Origin: Agelas oroides
Taxonomy: Eukaryota; Porifera; Demospongiae; Agelasida; Agelasidae
DNA: 64,000 nucleotides
Direction: 5' to 3'
Assembly: GCA_949130485.1 (NCBI GenBank)
Contig: OX422183.1
Span: 739,501 to 803,500, forward strand
Positions 31,200 to 44,000 of this stretch are shown one piece after another. The notes under the pieces are model-generated. The model was not told where the DNA came from. It ran no database searches and worked only from the letters and a program-made list of their open reading frames with translations. Every line of letters starts with the position of its first letter. Positions within the stretch are counted from its first letter, which is position 1. A program made the translations under genes and the position numbers.

Positions 31200-32300
31200 G
31201 AGCTATTGTTTTTTTTGGGAGATATGCTCAAAAAAACACTGGTCTTCAGGGGAGTACCCTTTCCGGTCCTCGCATGACCACGGGTTTCAGTCCCTTTGAA
31301 CTCTCGACCCGTGGCCTACTACAGAAAGGGCGGGACTTGTCATAAGGATGTTGTGATAGTCAGAAACTCAACTGTTGTCGTGGGACAAAAGTGTAGGTAG
31401 CCAAGATTTTTCTAAGTAATAGCTACTTGACAGTGTATGTCTAATTGTTAGTGGGTCTACCCAAAATGACTACTCGGGTGCTAATTGGTCGTAATTAACA
31501 TGTAGTGGCGGGATAGACAAGCTAACTTCCAGCTATATATGGCTATGGCTGTCTGTGTGATGTTGACTGGCTAGGCAGAAGATGGCCATTCCAATCTACC
31601 CTACTGACAGAAAATGAGCTTTTTATACAGACCAGGCTGTGAAGGATTGTTCTAGAACATAGACAATGCCAAATTAGAACACTAATAGGACAAGAATACA
31701 CAACACAGAAGGACAATGGGAATACCAGTTAGTTTGGGCTAAGGAGTTAGGAAAACCAGTCAGTCTGGAGTAAGGGCACCATGGAGTCTCGGCCTACAAA
31801 TGCTCAATCTGAGCTGCCGGAAAACAGTGATTGAATGCTCATGGACAGCCCAGCTTAGCAACAAAAGTGTTCAACACACACCCAGAAAGTGCTAACTCAC
31901 TACTGTGGCACACAGCTGCTGTAACATAGATAATACATTTGCGCCACGTAAGCTACACTAAGTTTGATGCCATACTTACCAGCTCAGTAAGTGAACAAGT
32001 GTGTGTGGTTCACACTTCACGTACACACACAATTACGTGCAAGCTAAGGGAGGGAAGAAGAGGGAGGGAGGGAGGAAGGGAGAGGATGGGAGGGAAGAAG
32101 TACATGTGGGGATGAGTGGAGCTAGGAGTAGAGAGAGGGGAAATGGAAGGAAATTGGGAGGAAGGGATGAAGGGGGGGAGAGGGATGGATGGAGAGAGGT
32201 GGGGGAGAGAGGGAGTCTACACTCAATGAAGATAGCTTGCTCTCAAACACTGTGAAAACGTACACATGTACATTTACCTGGGGTTCATTCTTCTCTCCAT
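31200..32300. other. no supported gene; short inverted repeats and a G/A-rich tract
   Basis: CCACGGGTTTCAG and CGACCCGTGG near 31280-31315 form a weak hairpin. A purine-rich tract of GGGA/GGAG units runs about 32045-32215. No exon is supported. Confidence 0.4.
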
Positions 32301-32301
32301 A

Positions 32302-32592
32302 TATTACGCGGGTCCTTTAAGTTGCATCTTGGGGTGTAATTATTTATTTACACGTGTCCTTTAAGTTGCATCTTGGGGTGTAATTATTTATTTACGCGGG
32401 TCCTTTAAGTTGCATCTTGGGGTGTAATATATTACGCGGGTCCTTTAAGTTGCATCTTGGGGTGTAATTATTTATTTACGCGGGTCCTTTAAGTTGCATC
32501 TTGGGGTGTAATATATTACACGGGTCCTTTAAGTTGCATCTTGGGGTGTAATTACGCGGGTCCTTGTAGTTGCATCTTGGGGTATAATTATC
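32302..32592. repeat. minisatellite, about 40-bp unit, 7 copies with mixed linkers
   Basis: A constant core GGTCCTTTAAGTTGCATCTT plus GGGGTGTAAT occurs seven times. The linkers alternate between short (ATATTACGC) and long (TATTTATTTACGC), so the array is a mixture of two unit lengths. Confidence 0.9.
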
Positions 32593-34247
32593 TAGTGTGG
32601 CCTTGTTCTTGGGGTCTCCCCACGTGTGGGGCCTATATCAAATTTGTGTTTAGTGCTGACTAGCGTACACATGTACAGTGCTGATTAGTGCTTTGTAGTG
32701 TGTAGTTTACTATAGTGTACAGTGGAGTTTACTGATGCTAAATTTTGACCAAGGTTGGCAACATTGATGCTTAGTAGAATACAAATAATCAAAATGTGTC
32801 TGGAGGCAAGAGACTACCCTGGTCACAGTGAAGTTAATGAGAGTGGCCTGAGCCTGCAACTCCTGTTTGTAGTGAGGGTTAGTCAACTTTGTCTGACACA
32901 TACAGAAAGAAGAGAGAGTGAATGTAGGCCATAGTAACCAAATTCATAGTTTCTGGTCACTGCCCGCATCAAGAGAGCCTGCAGTAAAATAGCTGGAAAA
33001 AGGTCATTGTGCATTTAGTCCAGTAGCTCTTTATATGCATTTTGATTTAACCATGTTTGCACATGCATGCATTGTAAGTTCAAGGTATAACCGTACTAAT
33101 ATACTGTAACAATGTACATGTAGTTAGTGCACACAAACTTAGGGGCGTAACCTAGTGTGCTTTCCATGCCTCATACAGCACAGTATAAAATGTGTGCATT
33201 TAGTATTAAAAGCATTAAACACTGCAGGTATTGCCCCCCACTCCCCAAAGTCAGCAAACTTGATAATTTCTCCAAACACAGTTTGGGTTCATTGGGGAGG
33301 AGGAGGTGAGTTCTTTTCCTTCAATCAGCTCCTCCACAGTTGTTTCTCTCGCTGGTACACACTGGTGGTGGAGATTCGAGCAAGACTGGGGAAGGCAGCT
33401 GCCATAGGAGACTGGAAGCTGTTGCTGGGAGTGTGGCAGGCATGGAGAGTGTTTGTGAGTGGAAGGAGGGTGAGAAGAGAGAGGGATGGAGTGGCCACAA
33501 GAGCTGCGGAGGGAAAAGATGTGAGTACGAAAGGCTGCTTCTCCCTATATAGTGTAAGGACACTGAAATACTATGATATTCCAGGTTATCTTTTGGGGTG
33601 CCAAATTTTCCCTCCAAGGAATGTTCTCTTGTTTTGCTACCTGCATGTTGTTGGCCTTGATCCACAAAGTCCTTCAAAACAAGCTGTACCTTGTGTTGTG
33701 ATATGCACAAAACGCATTAATCTCACGGTTCCTTCATCATGTAGAATTGTTGAGCAAATGATTGAACTGAAGTTATATAAAATCACAAAAATGTTTTCAG
33801 TGCATGTAACTTTCGAAATTTGCAAGGATTTTTGTGTAATGTGGATCTTATTCACATCCGTACAGTTGTGAACTGTGTCAACCGCCAAGTGGCACCACAC
33901 CAAACACGTACAATGCGCATATGCATGCACATATGCACATGCACACACATACACGCATGCACATGTCACACATACATGTACACACACAACACACACAGGC
34001 ATGTGGACCTCGCCAGACAGCACCACACCCACCAACTCCAGCTGTTTTGTTTCTCATCCTGGCTGTATCTCATGCAGTCGAGTGGAGGGAGGAGGAAGGT
34101 TGAGACAGAGGCTAGACAACACCAGATGAAGATGGCTGCTACTGAGAGAAAGCGTGATACCAACAATTCCCAACAGGTGAGGTGAGGGGGTTACCAGATT
34201 AATGTTTGACATGAAGTCAGCATCAACTTCTTGTCTGCTTCAATATG

Positions 34248-34387
<140 letters not shown>

Positions 34388-34960
34388 GACTCACAGACAG
34401 GCTTGGCACACCACAGAAGGAATCAGCCACAAAGAAGGTGCAGGAGTGTGTGTGTGTGTGTGTTTAAATGATGTCAGGCGGATGCGAGGTGGACATGGGG
34501 GGGGGCAACCGCCAAAACAACACACTGGATCATCCGTTCAAGCAGTGTACCACAGTTTTGGACTCCAGACCTTAGAGGCTACTCGTCTTCACTGGTAAGA
34601 AACTTGCTTTCATGTTTAGTAGGTACATAGCCCCTCCCCCTTATGTCCACCTCACATCCACTCATGTGATGAATGCTCCCAGGCCTTCCCTGTTTTTTTT
34701 TTGTTTGTTTTTTTCCCCCGGTCTTCCACTCTCATCTAATATTGTGAATGCAAATGGCAGGTAAAAACGGGGAAGGCATGGGAACGAGGCTAGGGAGGGA
34801 GATCCAGACAGTTTAGGTCATGGTGCCCTTTAAAGTGGGAACAGGCCAGGGCTAGTATAACAGGGGAAAAAGAGGAGGGGAAAGGGGGGTGGTTTTGTCC
34901 ATCATTGTTGAGTTAGGAGGAAGGAGGGGAGGGTGGTAACTCTGTTCATTCTAACCCGGA

Positions 34961-35291
34961 GCATAGGCATCGAGAGCAAATTGAGAGTGGGCGGGGCTTT
35001 ACAGTAAGCACGCACAAAAAATTTTAGGTCACGTCCCCTGCCACACTCCTCAAAAGCGCTAGCGCGAGGTCCATAAGTACTATGTACTACCAGCCATACA
35101 CGCGAAAGCACAAGTTCGGCAAGCGCAAACCAAGTATCCTTCTTCCAAAAATTGCAAGACAGTACAATAATCGATTGATCAATCGACAGCGTCTAGCTAG
35201 CTAGCTAAAATACATGACCACGCCTATATTGAGGGCTAAAAAAGTGCTGGGGCCATAGCCCCCCGTGACCCCCCAGGTGCGACGCCTATGC
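34961..35291. mobile_element. TIR MITE with GCATAGGC ends
   Basis: GCATAGGCATCG at the left and CGACGCCTATGC at the right are inverted repeats. Both flanks contain CGGAG, a possible target duplication. No coding capacity. Confidence 0.65.
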
Positions 35292-36007
35292 GGAGTGAAG
35301 GAGATTCTGTCCATTGTAATGTGGAGAAGGAGAGCAGAAGAGGAGAGGTGACTGTTCATTGCTGTCCTGTAGGACAAGTTACTCCTGGATGGTACCAAAA
35401 GACCTGTAGTAACAGTTCAGGACGGACATGGTGACCAGGAAGGTCCTAAACTGGAAGAGGCAACCAAAAACAAAACTCTCCCAACAGTTGAACACTCAAT
35501 TAAGAACAGCCCCAAGACCCCAACCATCCAGGGCGTCCCACTCCTGGTAAACACGCAGCTGCAGGGACCCCTGATGTTGGGCTCCAGACCTCGACTGAAG
35601 CAGTGCAGAGTGGTGGAGAGGAGAGAAGCAACATGATGACACCCTCATCAGTGGCTGTGAGTGGAGGAGTCAGGAGACCCAAGCCCAAACCATCCACGAA
35701 ACCCATTCCCATGTCAGGTGAGGGACTTGGAATGGGGTTGTAACATACACCACATTAGTGTGATGGTCCAGCATCTTTTGAGATGCAGATGCTTTGGAAC
35801 AGTTTGTTTTGTACAGTATTTGGTTAAATGAGTCGGCAGTCAAAATGGATCAAACCCATGGCTTTTGCCTCCAGATGCACAAAACTCTAAGTATTTAGTA
35901 TTGAGACCAATGGCAGCACAAATAGGTGGTTGCCTTAAAAGCAGTGACTACTGCAAAGCTCGAAATAAGGTTTAACAAATTGTCAGACAAATGTCCAAGC
36001 ACATTTG

Positions 36008-36110
36008 ATTTTTGTCGACCATTTCTCAGCTTTGGTCGGCCATTTCTTGGTTTAGGTCGGCCATTTCTCAGTTTTGGTTAGCCATTTCTTAGCTTTGGTC
36101 AGTTGGCCAC
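36008..36110. repeat. minisatellite, about 24-bp unit, 4 copies
   Basis: GGTCGGCCATTTCTTAGCTTT-like units are repeated with substitutions in the left subterminal part of the 35952-37282 element. Confidence 0.75.
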
Positions 36111-36451
36111 ACTAGAAGGCATACAATTAACCCAACAGAAGCTGAATGTGCACATTGACTTTGAACCAGATGTTGAATGTTGCGAGGCTGCTCACTCAGG
36201 TCTGTCCGTTTGTCTGTCGGGCTAATTGCAATCCACAAGGCTGTGTTTATCATGACCGATCAGTCTCGAGAAGTGGACAAGCTACAAATGTGCAGTAAAA
36301 AGCTACATGAGAGCTGAAAGAAAGATCTGCAGATTTTAATCGAGACAAATTAGAATGTCAACTTATTTTTACCAATTAACGAAAGTAGCGATTTCCAGTA
36401 TGAAAACTTCCGGTTTATTTCACAGGTTTAGTGCAGCGAAGCTGGGCAAGG

Positions 36452-37075
36452 TCTGAAGCTGAGTTTACACGTAGCGCTTAAGCTGGTTCCCAAGCCAGTT
36501 TCTATTGAACCAGTTTGTAAACACGCTAAACCAATTTAGAAACCGGTTACCAAACCGGTACGCGAACCACTTCTGGGAGGTGGTTGAAGCCGGCTTCAAA
36601 GCGGTTTAGGCGCGCATGTGGTGCGTGTCGACGCTAAGTGCCTTAAAGTAGCGGCTGAGCGGGTTATGTGTCTGCGCAATTGTAGTAAACAATTTGACGC
36701 AATGAATCTATGGAACTATTCGGTTGTATGAGGCAGTAAGAGGTTAGAACAGACCTGATTTGCATTAGCGTCATTCCCAGGCCTTCCCATAGTCCAATTT
36801 CATTGATCGCTTACAGAACGTAAAAACCGGAAGCGATCAAAAATTGCTGCTAACAAGGCTAATTTGCAGCGCATGCATTGGAAGTTGAGTTCTCACTCAA
36901 TGTTGTCTTGGTTCCTCTCTCCTCGTGCTATAACTATTTAAAGCGCTGGATACAAACTACTTAGCGCTTACACGATGAATACAATCAAGCCAGCTTAACA
37001 TCTCTTGTGTAAACGCATCGCATGCACATTCCAAGCCAGCTTACAAAAATTGCTACGTGTAAATGCAGGTTAAGA
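36452..37075. mobile_element. nested TIR MITE with TTTACACGTAGC ends
   Basis: GAGTTTACACGTAGCGCTT on the left is inverted as GCTACGTGTAAATGCAGG on the right. The left half is full of ACCGGTT and AACCAGTTT words that can pair with each other. No coding capacity. Confidence 0.7.
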
Positions 37076-38146
37076 TACCCCATTGTCTATAGCTGTTTCA
37101 GAATTGGAGATATAACATGAAATACAACACACGTCATTGTTCATGATTATTTTGTATATCATGCATTGTGGTTGATGACATCGCCGCTTTTGGAGAGTTT
37201 GGTCAACCAGAATAAATCTCAGACAAAGTCAAGAAATGGTCAGAAAATGTCCAATGTCACACCATCGTTTCAAGCTCTGCACTGATACAATATACAAAGA
37301 AACTATTTATTAGAAAGCCACCATGGAGTCTGCACTTGTGGCTGTTTTGGAGTAGTCGTTTTGTACCAGATGTAGTAGTGACTGCCTTACATGTACATGT
37401 ATAACAATGATCACAATGAAAGTGCTTTGTACTACCTGTTGCTTGATTTATGGTTTACTTGCATATGGTAGTTGTTGTAGGATGTTGCTTAGCAACCAAA
37501 TGTGCTGATGAAGAACCCTCAGGGTTAGCCTAATGATTCACATGTTCTAATCTCTGGAGATATGGAGGTGAGATCTGCAGAGATTGCCAGAGGAACAGGA
37601 GCAGCGCAGGAAGGACCAGGAGATGGAGCGAGTGACTTGGCTCCAGCATGAGGAGGAGGAGAGGAGGGAGGCAGAGAGGAAGGCAAGAGGAGCTCTCGCT
37701 GCCCAGAGGAGGGAGGAGAGGAAGGTTGCAAGACAGGCGAGGCTGCTGAGTCATAAATGCAAAAGCAACATACACTGTACTTGAAGTGTTGTGCCCAGAC
37801 TCCACCCTTTCATGAGAAGGATGTCTGGCACATCAAGGTGAATTTCTTGTGCTTAAATCTATGAAATAGTAACCGAGTGATGTTGGCATGTGAAACCTTT
37901 ATCCATTAACTAGTTTCCATTGCATTAAGGACACTTTGGTCACTATAGACAGAGAGGTCACCAACTGCTAATTTCATTCCACATGATACAAGTATATACC
38001 ACTGGAATTTTTCCTGGAAAACTGTTGAACATGTACCTGGAAATGGCAGTAACATATATATATAATTATATTTTAAAAAATTGTCATTTCAACAAGCCAT
38101 TTGCTATATAATTTTCAGGTGAGTGAACGGATTGTATGCATGGACA

Positions 38147-38240
38147 GTTAATTCTGTAAACAGAATCCGAAACACATTACAGCAATTCCTCTAAGCCTAA
38201 CGTTTACCCATCCATATCACAAGCAATGGCTTGTTAAAAT
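38147..38240. mobile_element. half copy of the 43800-44044 MITE family
   Basis: CAGTTAATTCTGTAAACAGA, then AAACACATTACAGCAAT and AAGCCTAACGTTTACCCAT, match the left arm of the element at 43800. The inverted arm is missing. Confidence 0.6.
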
Positions 38241-38799
38241 GATAATTTCCTTTTTACAGTATATAACCTGTATCATTCCTGGAAAGTTAGTAACGTACAA
38301 CAAAATGTCAGTAACATGATGGAAATGATTGGTATTGTACCTACCACCTGTACCATGTCACATGTAATTTACCTACTACACACACACATGTACATATGTG
38401 TACAGTGTAGAAATATCAGCTAAATTTAGATGTGTGGAAGACCTGAGAATGAGACTGTGAAAGGTGTTTGAACATGAAAGTTTCAAATGAACTGCCTGGG
38501 TTTGCAAAGTATTTCTGTGTTATCTTTTTAACAAACCAAGTGTGGTTTTCTTCAGCTGACTTCTTCCAAAGTCAACTGAAGAAGCCTTGTAAGAGTGAAG
38601 AGCTTAGGATATAACATTACCAAATCAAATTTAGTTTTAACCACAGTGTTTACTCTGGTTGCTACCAGTACCAGTGAGATTTTGTACTGATTGCATAATC
38701 TTAGATAGTATAACCATCTGTGGGGAGTGACCTGCTGCCATCAAGGGCATAAGCAGTTTGGAATACAGTGCAGGAAGCTCCAGTATAAAGGTCTGCTGC

Positions 38800-38945
38800 C
38801 ATATGTGCATGTGGGGAGTCACCTGCTGGCATATGCGCATGTGTGGAGTGACCTGCTGCCATATGTGCATGTTGGGAGTTACCTGCTGCCATATGTGCAT
38901 ATGGGGAGTTACCTGCTGCCATATGTGCATGTGGGGAGTTACCTG
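38800..38945. repeat. minisatellite, 30-bp unit, about 5 copies
   Basis: CTGCTGCCATATGTGCATGT followed by GGGGAGTtAC is repeated head to tail. Both strands stay open because 30 is a multiple of three, so the small frames over it are not evidence of a gene. Confidence 0.9.
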
Positions 38946-39291
38946 AGGCTACCAAAGACATGACAAGCTCATCATACTACCAAGTCTGTCATTTGGAATG
39001 TTGTCATCATTCATATTCAAGGTTTGCATTTGCTTCACCCCCCAAAGGCCTGGGAACGAGACTAGTTTCTACCTTACTGCACCTCTCATGTATATATGTC
39101 TGCAATCAAAAGAGTTCTAGTGTTGTTTCTGTTCCCCTTACAATATCCAAGTCTGATATGCAGTAAAACATCTTGCAGAGTGTATCACACAACTATTCAA
39201 TTTTATAAGTCTGCCCCTTCCAACATGCGCATCAAAGTCTGATATGCAATGCAAAATTGGTGATGATATTCTAATGCTTCAGTCACGTGTG

Positions 39292-39292
<1 letters not shown>

Positions 39293-39354
<62 letters not shown>
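39293..39354. repeat. (GT)n microsatellite in CCDC191-like copy 2
   Basis: It is the counterpart of the 1279-1379 repeat, with the same right flank CTGGTTGCCAgATTCTGAAG. Confidence 0.95.
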
Positions 39355-39355
<1 letters not shown>

Positions 39356-39786
39356 TGGTTGCCAGATTCTGAAGCATACATGTAGGCAAAATGTCAATCA
39401 TTGCTGAGTTCATTCATTTAGATGTGTGTGAAATCTCAATCAAGGAACTGCATAGGGCAGAGCTGAGGAGGAAAGTGGCAGCCTGGCTGCCTGACTACCA
39501 GCCAAGTAACTTTTGCCAAGAGCAAGACAGTGAACCTGACTGAGTAATCATTGCATAACCTTCTCGTCTATAGTCCACATGTCAACATTTATGTATGTAT
39601 ATATTTAAACAGTGCAATGGTTACCCATAACAGATTCATGGTACTGGATCACCAAAGCCCACACAGATAAGCATAGTTGTACTGCCAGCTTCCACAGTGG
39701 AGTACCACGGGAGATATCACAACATGAGGTAAACCTGCAGATAGATCAGATTGAGTCATAAAACACTGTGCATGCTGTATACAACA

Positions 39787-39905
39787 ATACAGTTAGTACA
39801 AACGCTACTGTTTCATTGCCAAAGACGTTCGCAGCAAAAGCAGCTGTAATGCCCAGTATGTTGTTGTTTGGCCATGAAACAGTAGCGTTTGTACTAACTG
39901 TATTG
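39787..39905. mobile_element. short foldback element
   Basis: Arms ACAGTTAGTACAAACGCTAC and GTAGCGTTTGTACTAACTGT are perfect inverted repeats, extended by TGTTTCAT and ATGAAACA. They enclose about 60 bp. Confidence 0.8.
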
Positions 39906-40214
39906 TACTAACTGCATTGTTGCAACATATTAGACTAGCTGAACTAAGTAAACATATCTTGTCAACAGCGTAAACACAAAATGATAAAACAAGGCTATAA
40001 TACTGAGAAATGTAAATGTAGAATGTTGTTCAGGGATGAGCATGCTCAGATTAGTTAATTAATCACCCAGCATCCTCCAGCTCAGCACACACACATGTAC
40101 CCTTCTGGGATCAAGCTGATGTATCAAAAGTATGTATCAACTGGAACACGGTAAGTGGAATAAGTAGAGAAGGAGGTCATTTCAGTCCTGGCCTGCAAGA
40201 GGTGACCAGATTAG

Positions 40215-41000
40215 TAGCCTCACAGATGGCCATCTACAATCACTGGACTGGACTAGTGGACTGGACTGGTGGCTGACTAGACTGGTGGACTGACATAAAA
40301 TCATTTTATGGTTTCTAACAAGACTCATTAGCTGGTAGGGCTGCATGATGCATTATGTTAACCCCAAAACATGCAACCTTTTATGCCCAGAGTAATTTGA
40401 TGCCAAGCTAATATTTCTTCGATGACAATATAGCAAGTGGGCTTCAAAATTGTCAGGGGGAGGGGGGGTTTGGCAAAAGTTGCATGTCAAAGATTTGATG
40501 AAGGAGCACCCAATGTTGTTTTGCACTATACCTCCTGAGAACAGAGATTTGAGATGAGGCGTGACTTATAAAAAGAAAGGAACAAACATTGTATGGGTAT
40601 TGAGTGAATTGTTCACTAATATACAATATACACTTGAACATTACATAGTGCTTGCTCGAAAAATTGGAGTGAGTGCTTGGGAAAGAGGCTAGAGCATTAC
40701 AGTGTAGCTGTAGTATGCCAATATGGTGTAAGATGACTTCTTTCACTGAAGTCAGGTTGTTTAGCACTATAACATGAGAAATCCATGCTGGGTACACCTT
40801 CACTAACGCTGAAGCTAGGCCTAGTAAATTATTTGCTCCAGGACCACAGTGTAGCTACTAAGAAGGCTGCAGGGCTCCACACGACTCCGCGCCATATAAA
40901 GGCGAGTGAGTCTCATTAGAAAGCGTAAAAAATGATTTTTATATAGTGTCAGTCCACCAGTCCAGTCCAGTCCAGTGTAGACGGCCCTCACGTGCATATT
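40215..41000. mobile_element. long-TIR element directly upstream of receptor B
   Basis: The left part has GGCCATCTACAATCACTGGA, GACTGGTGGACTGACATAAA and GGTTTCTAACAAGACTCATT. The right part carries the inverted counterparts AATGAGTCTCATTAGAAAGC-like and GTCAGTCCACCAGTCCAGTC sequences. Exact ends are unclear. It finishes about 75 bp before the receptor B start codon, so receptor B's proximal promoter lies beside or in it. Confidence 0.55.
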
Positions 41001-41077
41001 CCAGGGCCCCCGCCCCTGCAGCATTTTGTCACTGGCTTCCGATCCCTTAAGTGGTCTAATTTGTCCGAAAATAAGCG

Positions 41078-44000
41078 ATGGCTGCTAGCAGGTATCATGC
41101 AGAGTTGGTGCTGTTGTTGCTACTCGCTCTTTCGTTGTTTTGCACATTCGTGAGGTGCACAGTGCTCACATTAGCGCGAAGTGGGGATGGCAATACCATC
41201 ATATTGAGGTGCGTGGCTGATCTAGACAACCAGTTTGCAGTAACCAATGCGAACTTTTTCGTGAGAACTCCTGGCAGCGGTAGACGGCCTGTCCAGGACT
41301 TTACACGAGGGCAGAGAAACCATGAAATTACGTTAACTCTGACCCCGGAGACAGAAGGTAACTTTTCTTGCCAGAACCCAACTATGAATGAGTTCTCTGA
41401 AGAGCTGTTACTGGCAGGTGAGTAAACTCACAAAGTGCCATCAGATACATGTAGTCCAGCTATCAAGGCTGTTATTGTATGTAACTATACTGCATGCTGT
41501 AGTCCAATTAGCACTGTAGTCTATACCTTCTCTGCTTACTGTCCATTTTTATCTCACACATGTACACTGTGAAATGAAAACGAGGATACAATGGATCCCC
41601 ATTTTCATTTCACAATGTAAATATGGATATGTGTTTATAGGCCAGTGACTTGCATGAAAATCATGGATGCAGTATATAGGGTTACCAATGTGAAAAATCA
41701 ACCTCCAGATTTCGAACAACTTATACTGTGCGCATGAAGAGCTCACTGATGCTTAAACAATCACACACTAAAACTTCTCCAAGCGTATATGGCATGCAAA
41801 CTGCGCCGAAACTGCTTTACGTGTCTAAGGGGTTAAAGTACGGGTGGTATCATTATGATGATATAATGCGATTTAGCACGCTGGCTTTGCCAAAACCTTA
41901 CTGGAGTGAAGGAGTTTCATAATAGCAAGATTGAGTCTCAGAGGAGGCAGTGGAGCATTTTCTTTCTTGTCTGTGAGCAAGAAATCGCTGGAACTCTGAG
42001 AATTTGAAACTCCTACACTTCAGAAACGTTTTGGCAAAACCAGCGTGCTAAATTGCATTACATCATGATGATGATACCACCTGTACTTTAACCCCTTAGC
42101 TACTTGAATCAGTTTCGGTGTAGTTCGCATACAATATACGCATGGGGATGAAGTTTTAGTGCGCGATTGTTTAAGCATCAGTGAGCTCTTCGTGCGTGTG
42201 GTGTAAGTTGTTCAAAATCCGGAGGTCAATTTTTCACGTTGGCGACCCTACAGTATATCCCAAAATTTTCCCTATCAATCTAATCATCAGAGGCATTGGA
42301 GGCATTTTGGAATTGGTAAGGAAATAGCAGTGGAGCAACAGCTAGGGAATCTTTTGAGGCTAGTGGCATAGCCAGAATACAGCACATGGACGGGCACAGT
42401 AGGGCATACAAGAGCTTCTGCTCAAAGTGTAGAAATATCCCCAGGAAATTTTGGAATTTTAGAGCCTCAGGAGTCGGTTTTGAGGCCATTTTTCAATCTG
42501 ATTTTGAATCAAGAGCTATCTATCTCCACAATATACCCTGGCCCAGAGATGCCATGCAAGGATGCTAGCTATGGATACCGTACCCGGCCTAGAAGTAGTC
42601 TCGCAGAACCAGACTCTCACAAAAAAAAAAAACGGGAGACAGTCTGGTGACACTCAATTAAAATTTCTGGTGCACCTGTGCACTGGGACCTGTGTGCAGT
42701 AGTGGCTACTCTCTCTCTGCTTTGCTGATCTTTATTTGCGTTCATACTGACTGGTATATACAGTTGCCATTTTAATTTTCTGGGCCTAGTCTAAAGTAAT
42801 ATTGGTAGGGCCCAGGCCCTATACCAGGCCCGCCCTTGGCTATGCCACTGCTTGAGGCAGCTGGCCCCCCAAGGAAAATATTCAAATAAGGCGCTCTGAC
42901 GTCTCTTCTGAGAACCCTCAGGCCGTAATTACATTCTTCATTCAGTGTCACGAGTATATATCAGTATCTTGATACATGCAAAAACTGGTGATCCTCATCT
43001 AGTTATGACTCCCGGCACAAAAAAGGTCAAAATCACTTGCTAGGGCGGAACGCCTCTGGTGGCCATCCACATGGATGCAGTATATCTTATAACTGCTAGG
43101 CATTATTTCTTTTCATGCAGCATACCCAGAACCTGGCCGTTCACCACGAACACAGTATCTTTTTACTGGAGAGACTGCTCAGCTAAACTGTAGCATACAA
43201 CCAGGTCGAGCACGCACACTGTACAGTGCAGTGTGGAGTCGTAATAACATACGGATTGTCAACACTACCTTTTCACTGTCGATACCAGTTCAGAATGTGT
43301 CACAGAATGGTACCGTCTACCAATGTACTGTCACTGTCCAAAGTTGTTCCCCTGTCTCCTCCGGCCGCTGTGCTGCTGCAAGACGAACTGCAAGTGGGGA
43401 CTCCATTATATTGGTGGTGGGAGGTGAGTGCACCCTATATTACTGTAACAGTAAGTTATCTGGTTGTATACTTGTAACACTCTTACAAGGAAACTGTGAT
43501 ACTAAATGATGTAGTATAGATCTGCAGTACTTTGGGGTGGAGCTGAAGTTTGGATAAGTGACCTCCTACTGTAGTTTCGTAATGGGGTGACCTCAGTCAA
43601 GGAAACTGACATGGCTACATTGCTACATAAAAGTTTCAAATTGACATCTTTGATCGAAATCGGGTCTGCTGGTCAGTAGTCTCATTGTGTTCTGAAGATG
43701 AGGCTAAGAAACTGAATCAGGTGCTGTGTGAAATCATTTACTGAGCCATGAATGATGTGTATGTTTCCCTGTTAGATATTGCATAGCAACCAAAGCTTGA
43801 ACAGTTAATTCTGTGAACAGATTGGTTGAGAATCCAAAACACATTACAGCAATCACCTTTTCCTCGAAGCCTAACATTTACCCATTTGCATCACAAGCAA
43901 GTAGTCAAGAATGCTTACTCATCTGCATCGCAAAATTAACGCCAGACTACTTGCTTGAGATATGGATCGGTGAATGTTAGGCTTGGAAGAAAAGGTGATT

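Larger units (their letters stand above)
35952..37282. mobile_element. TIR element, about 1.3 kb, with nested MITE
   Basis: Left TGCAAAGCTCGAAATAAGG and the complement of the right end, TGCAGAGCTTGAAACGATGG, match. Inner sequences share AAATGTCCAA and AGAAATGGTCAG words. A minisatellite (36008-36110) and a second element (36452-37075) lie inside. Confidence 0.65.

Noticed and set aside
38800..38945. Regular 30-bp repeats as a CRISPR-like array
   Set aside because: The units are contiguous with no unique spacers, and the window is animal DNA; it is a minisatellite.
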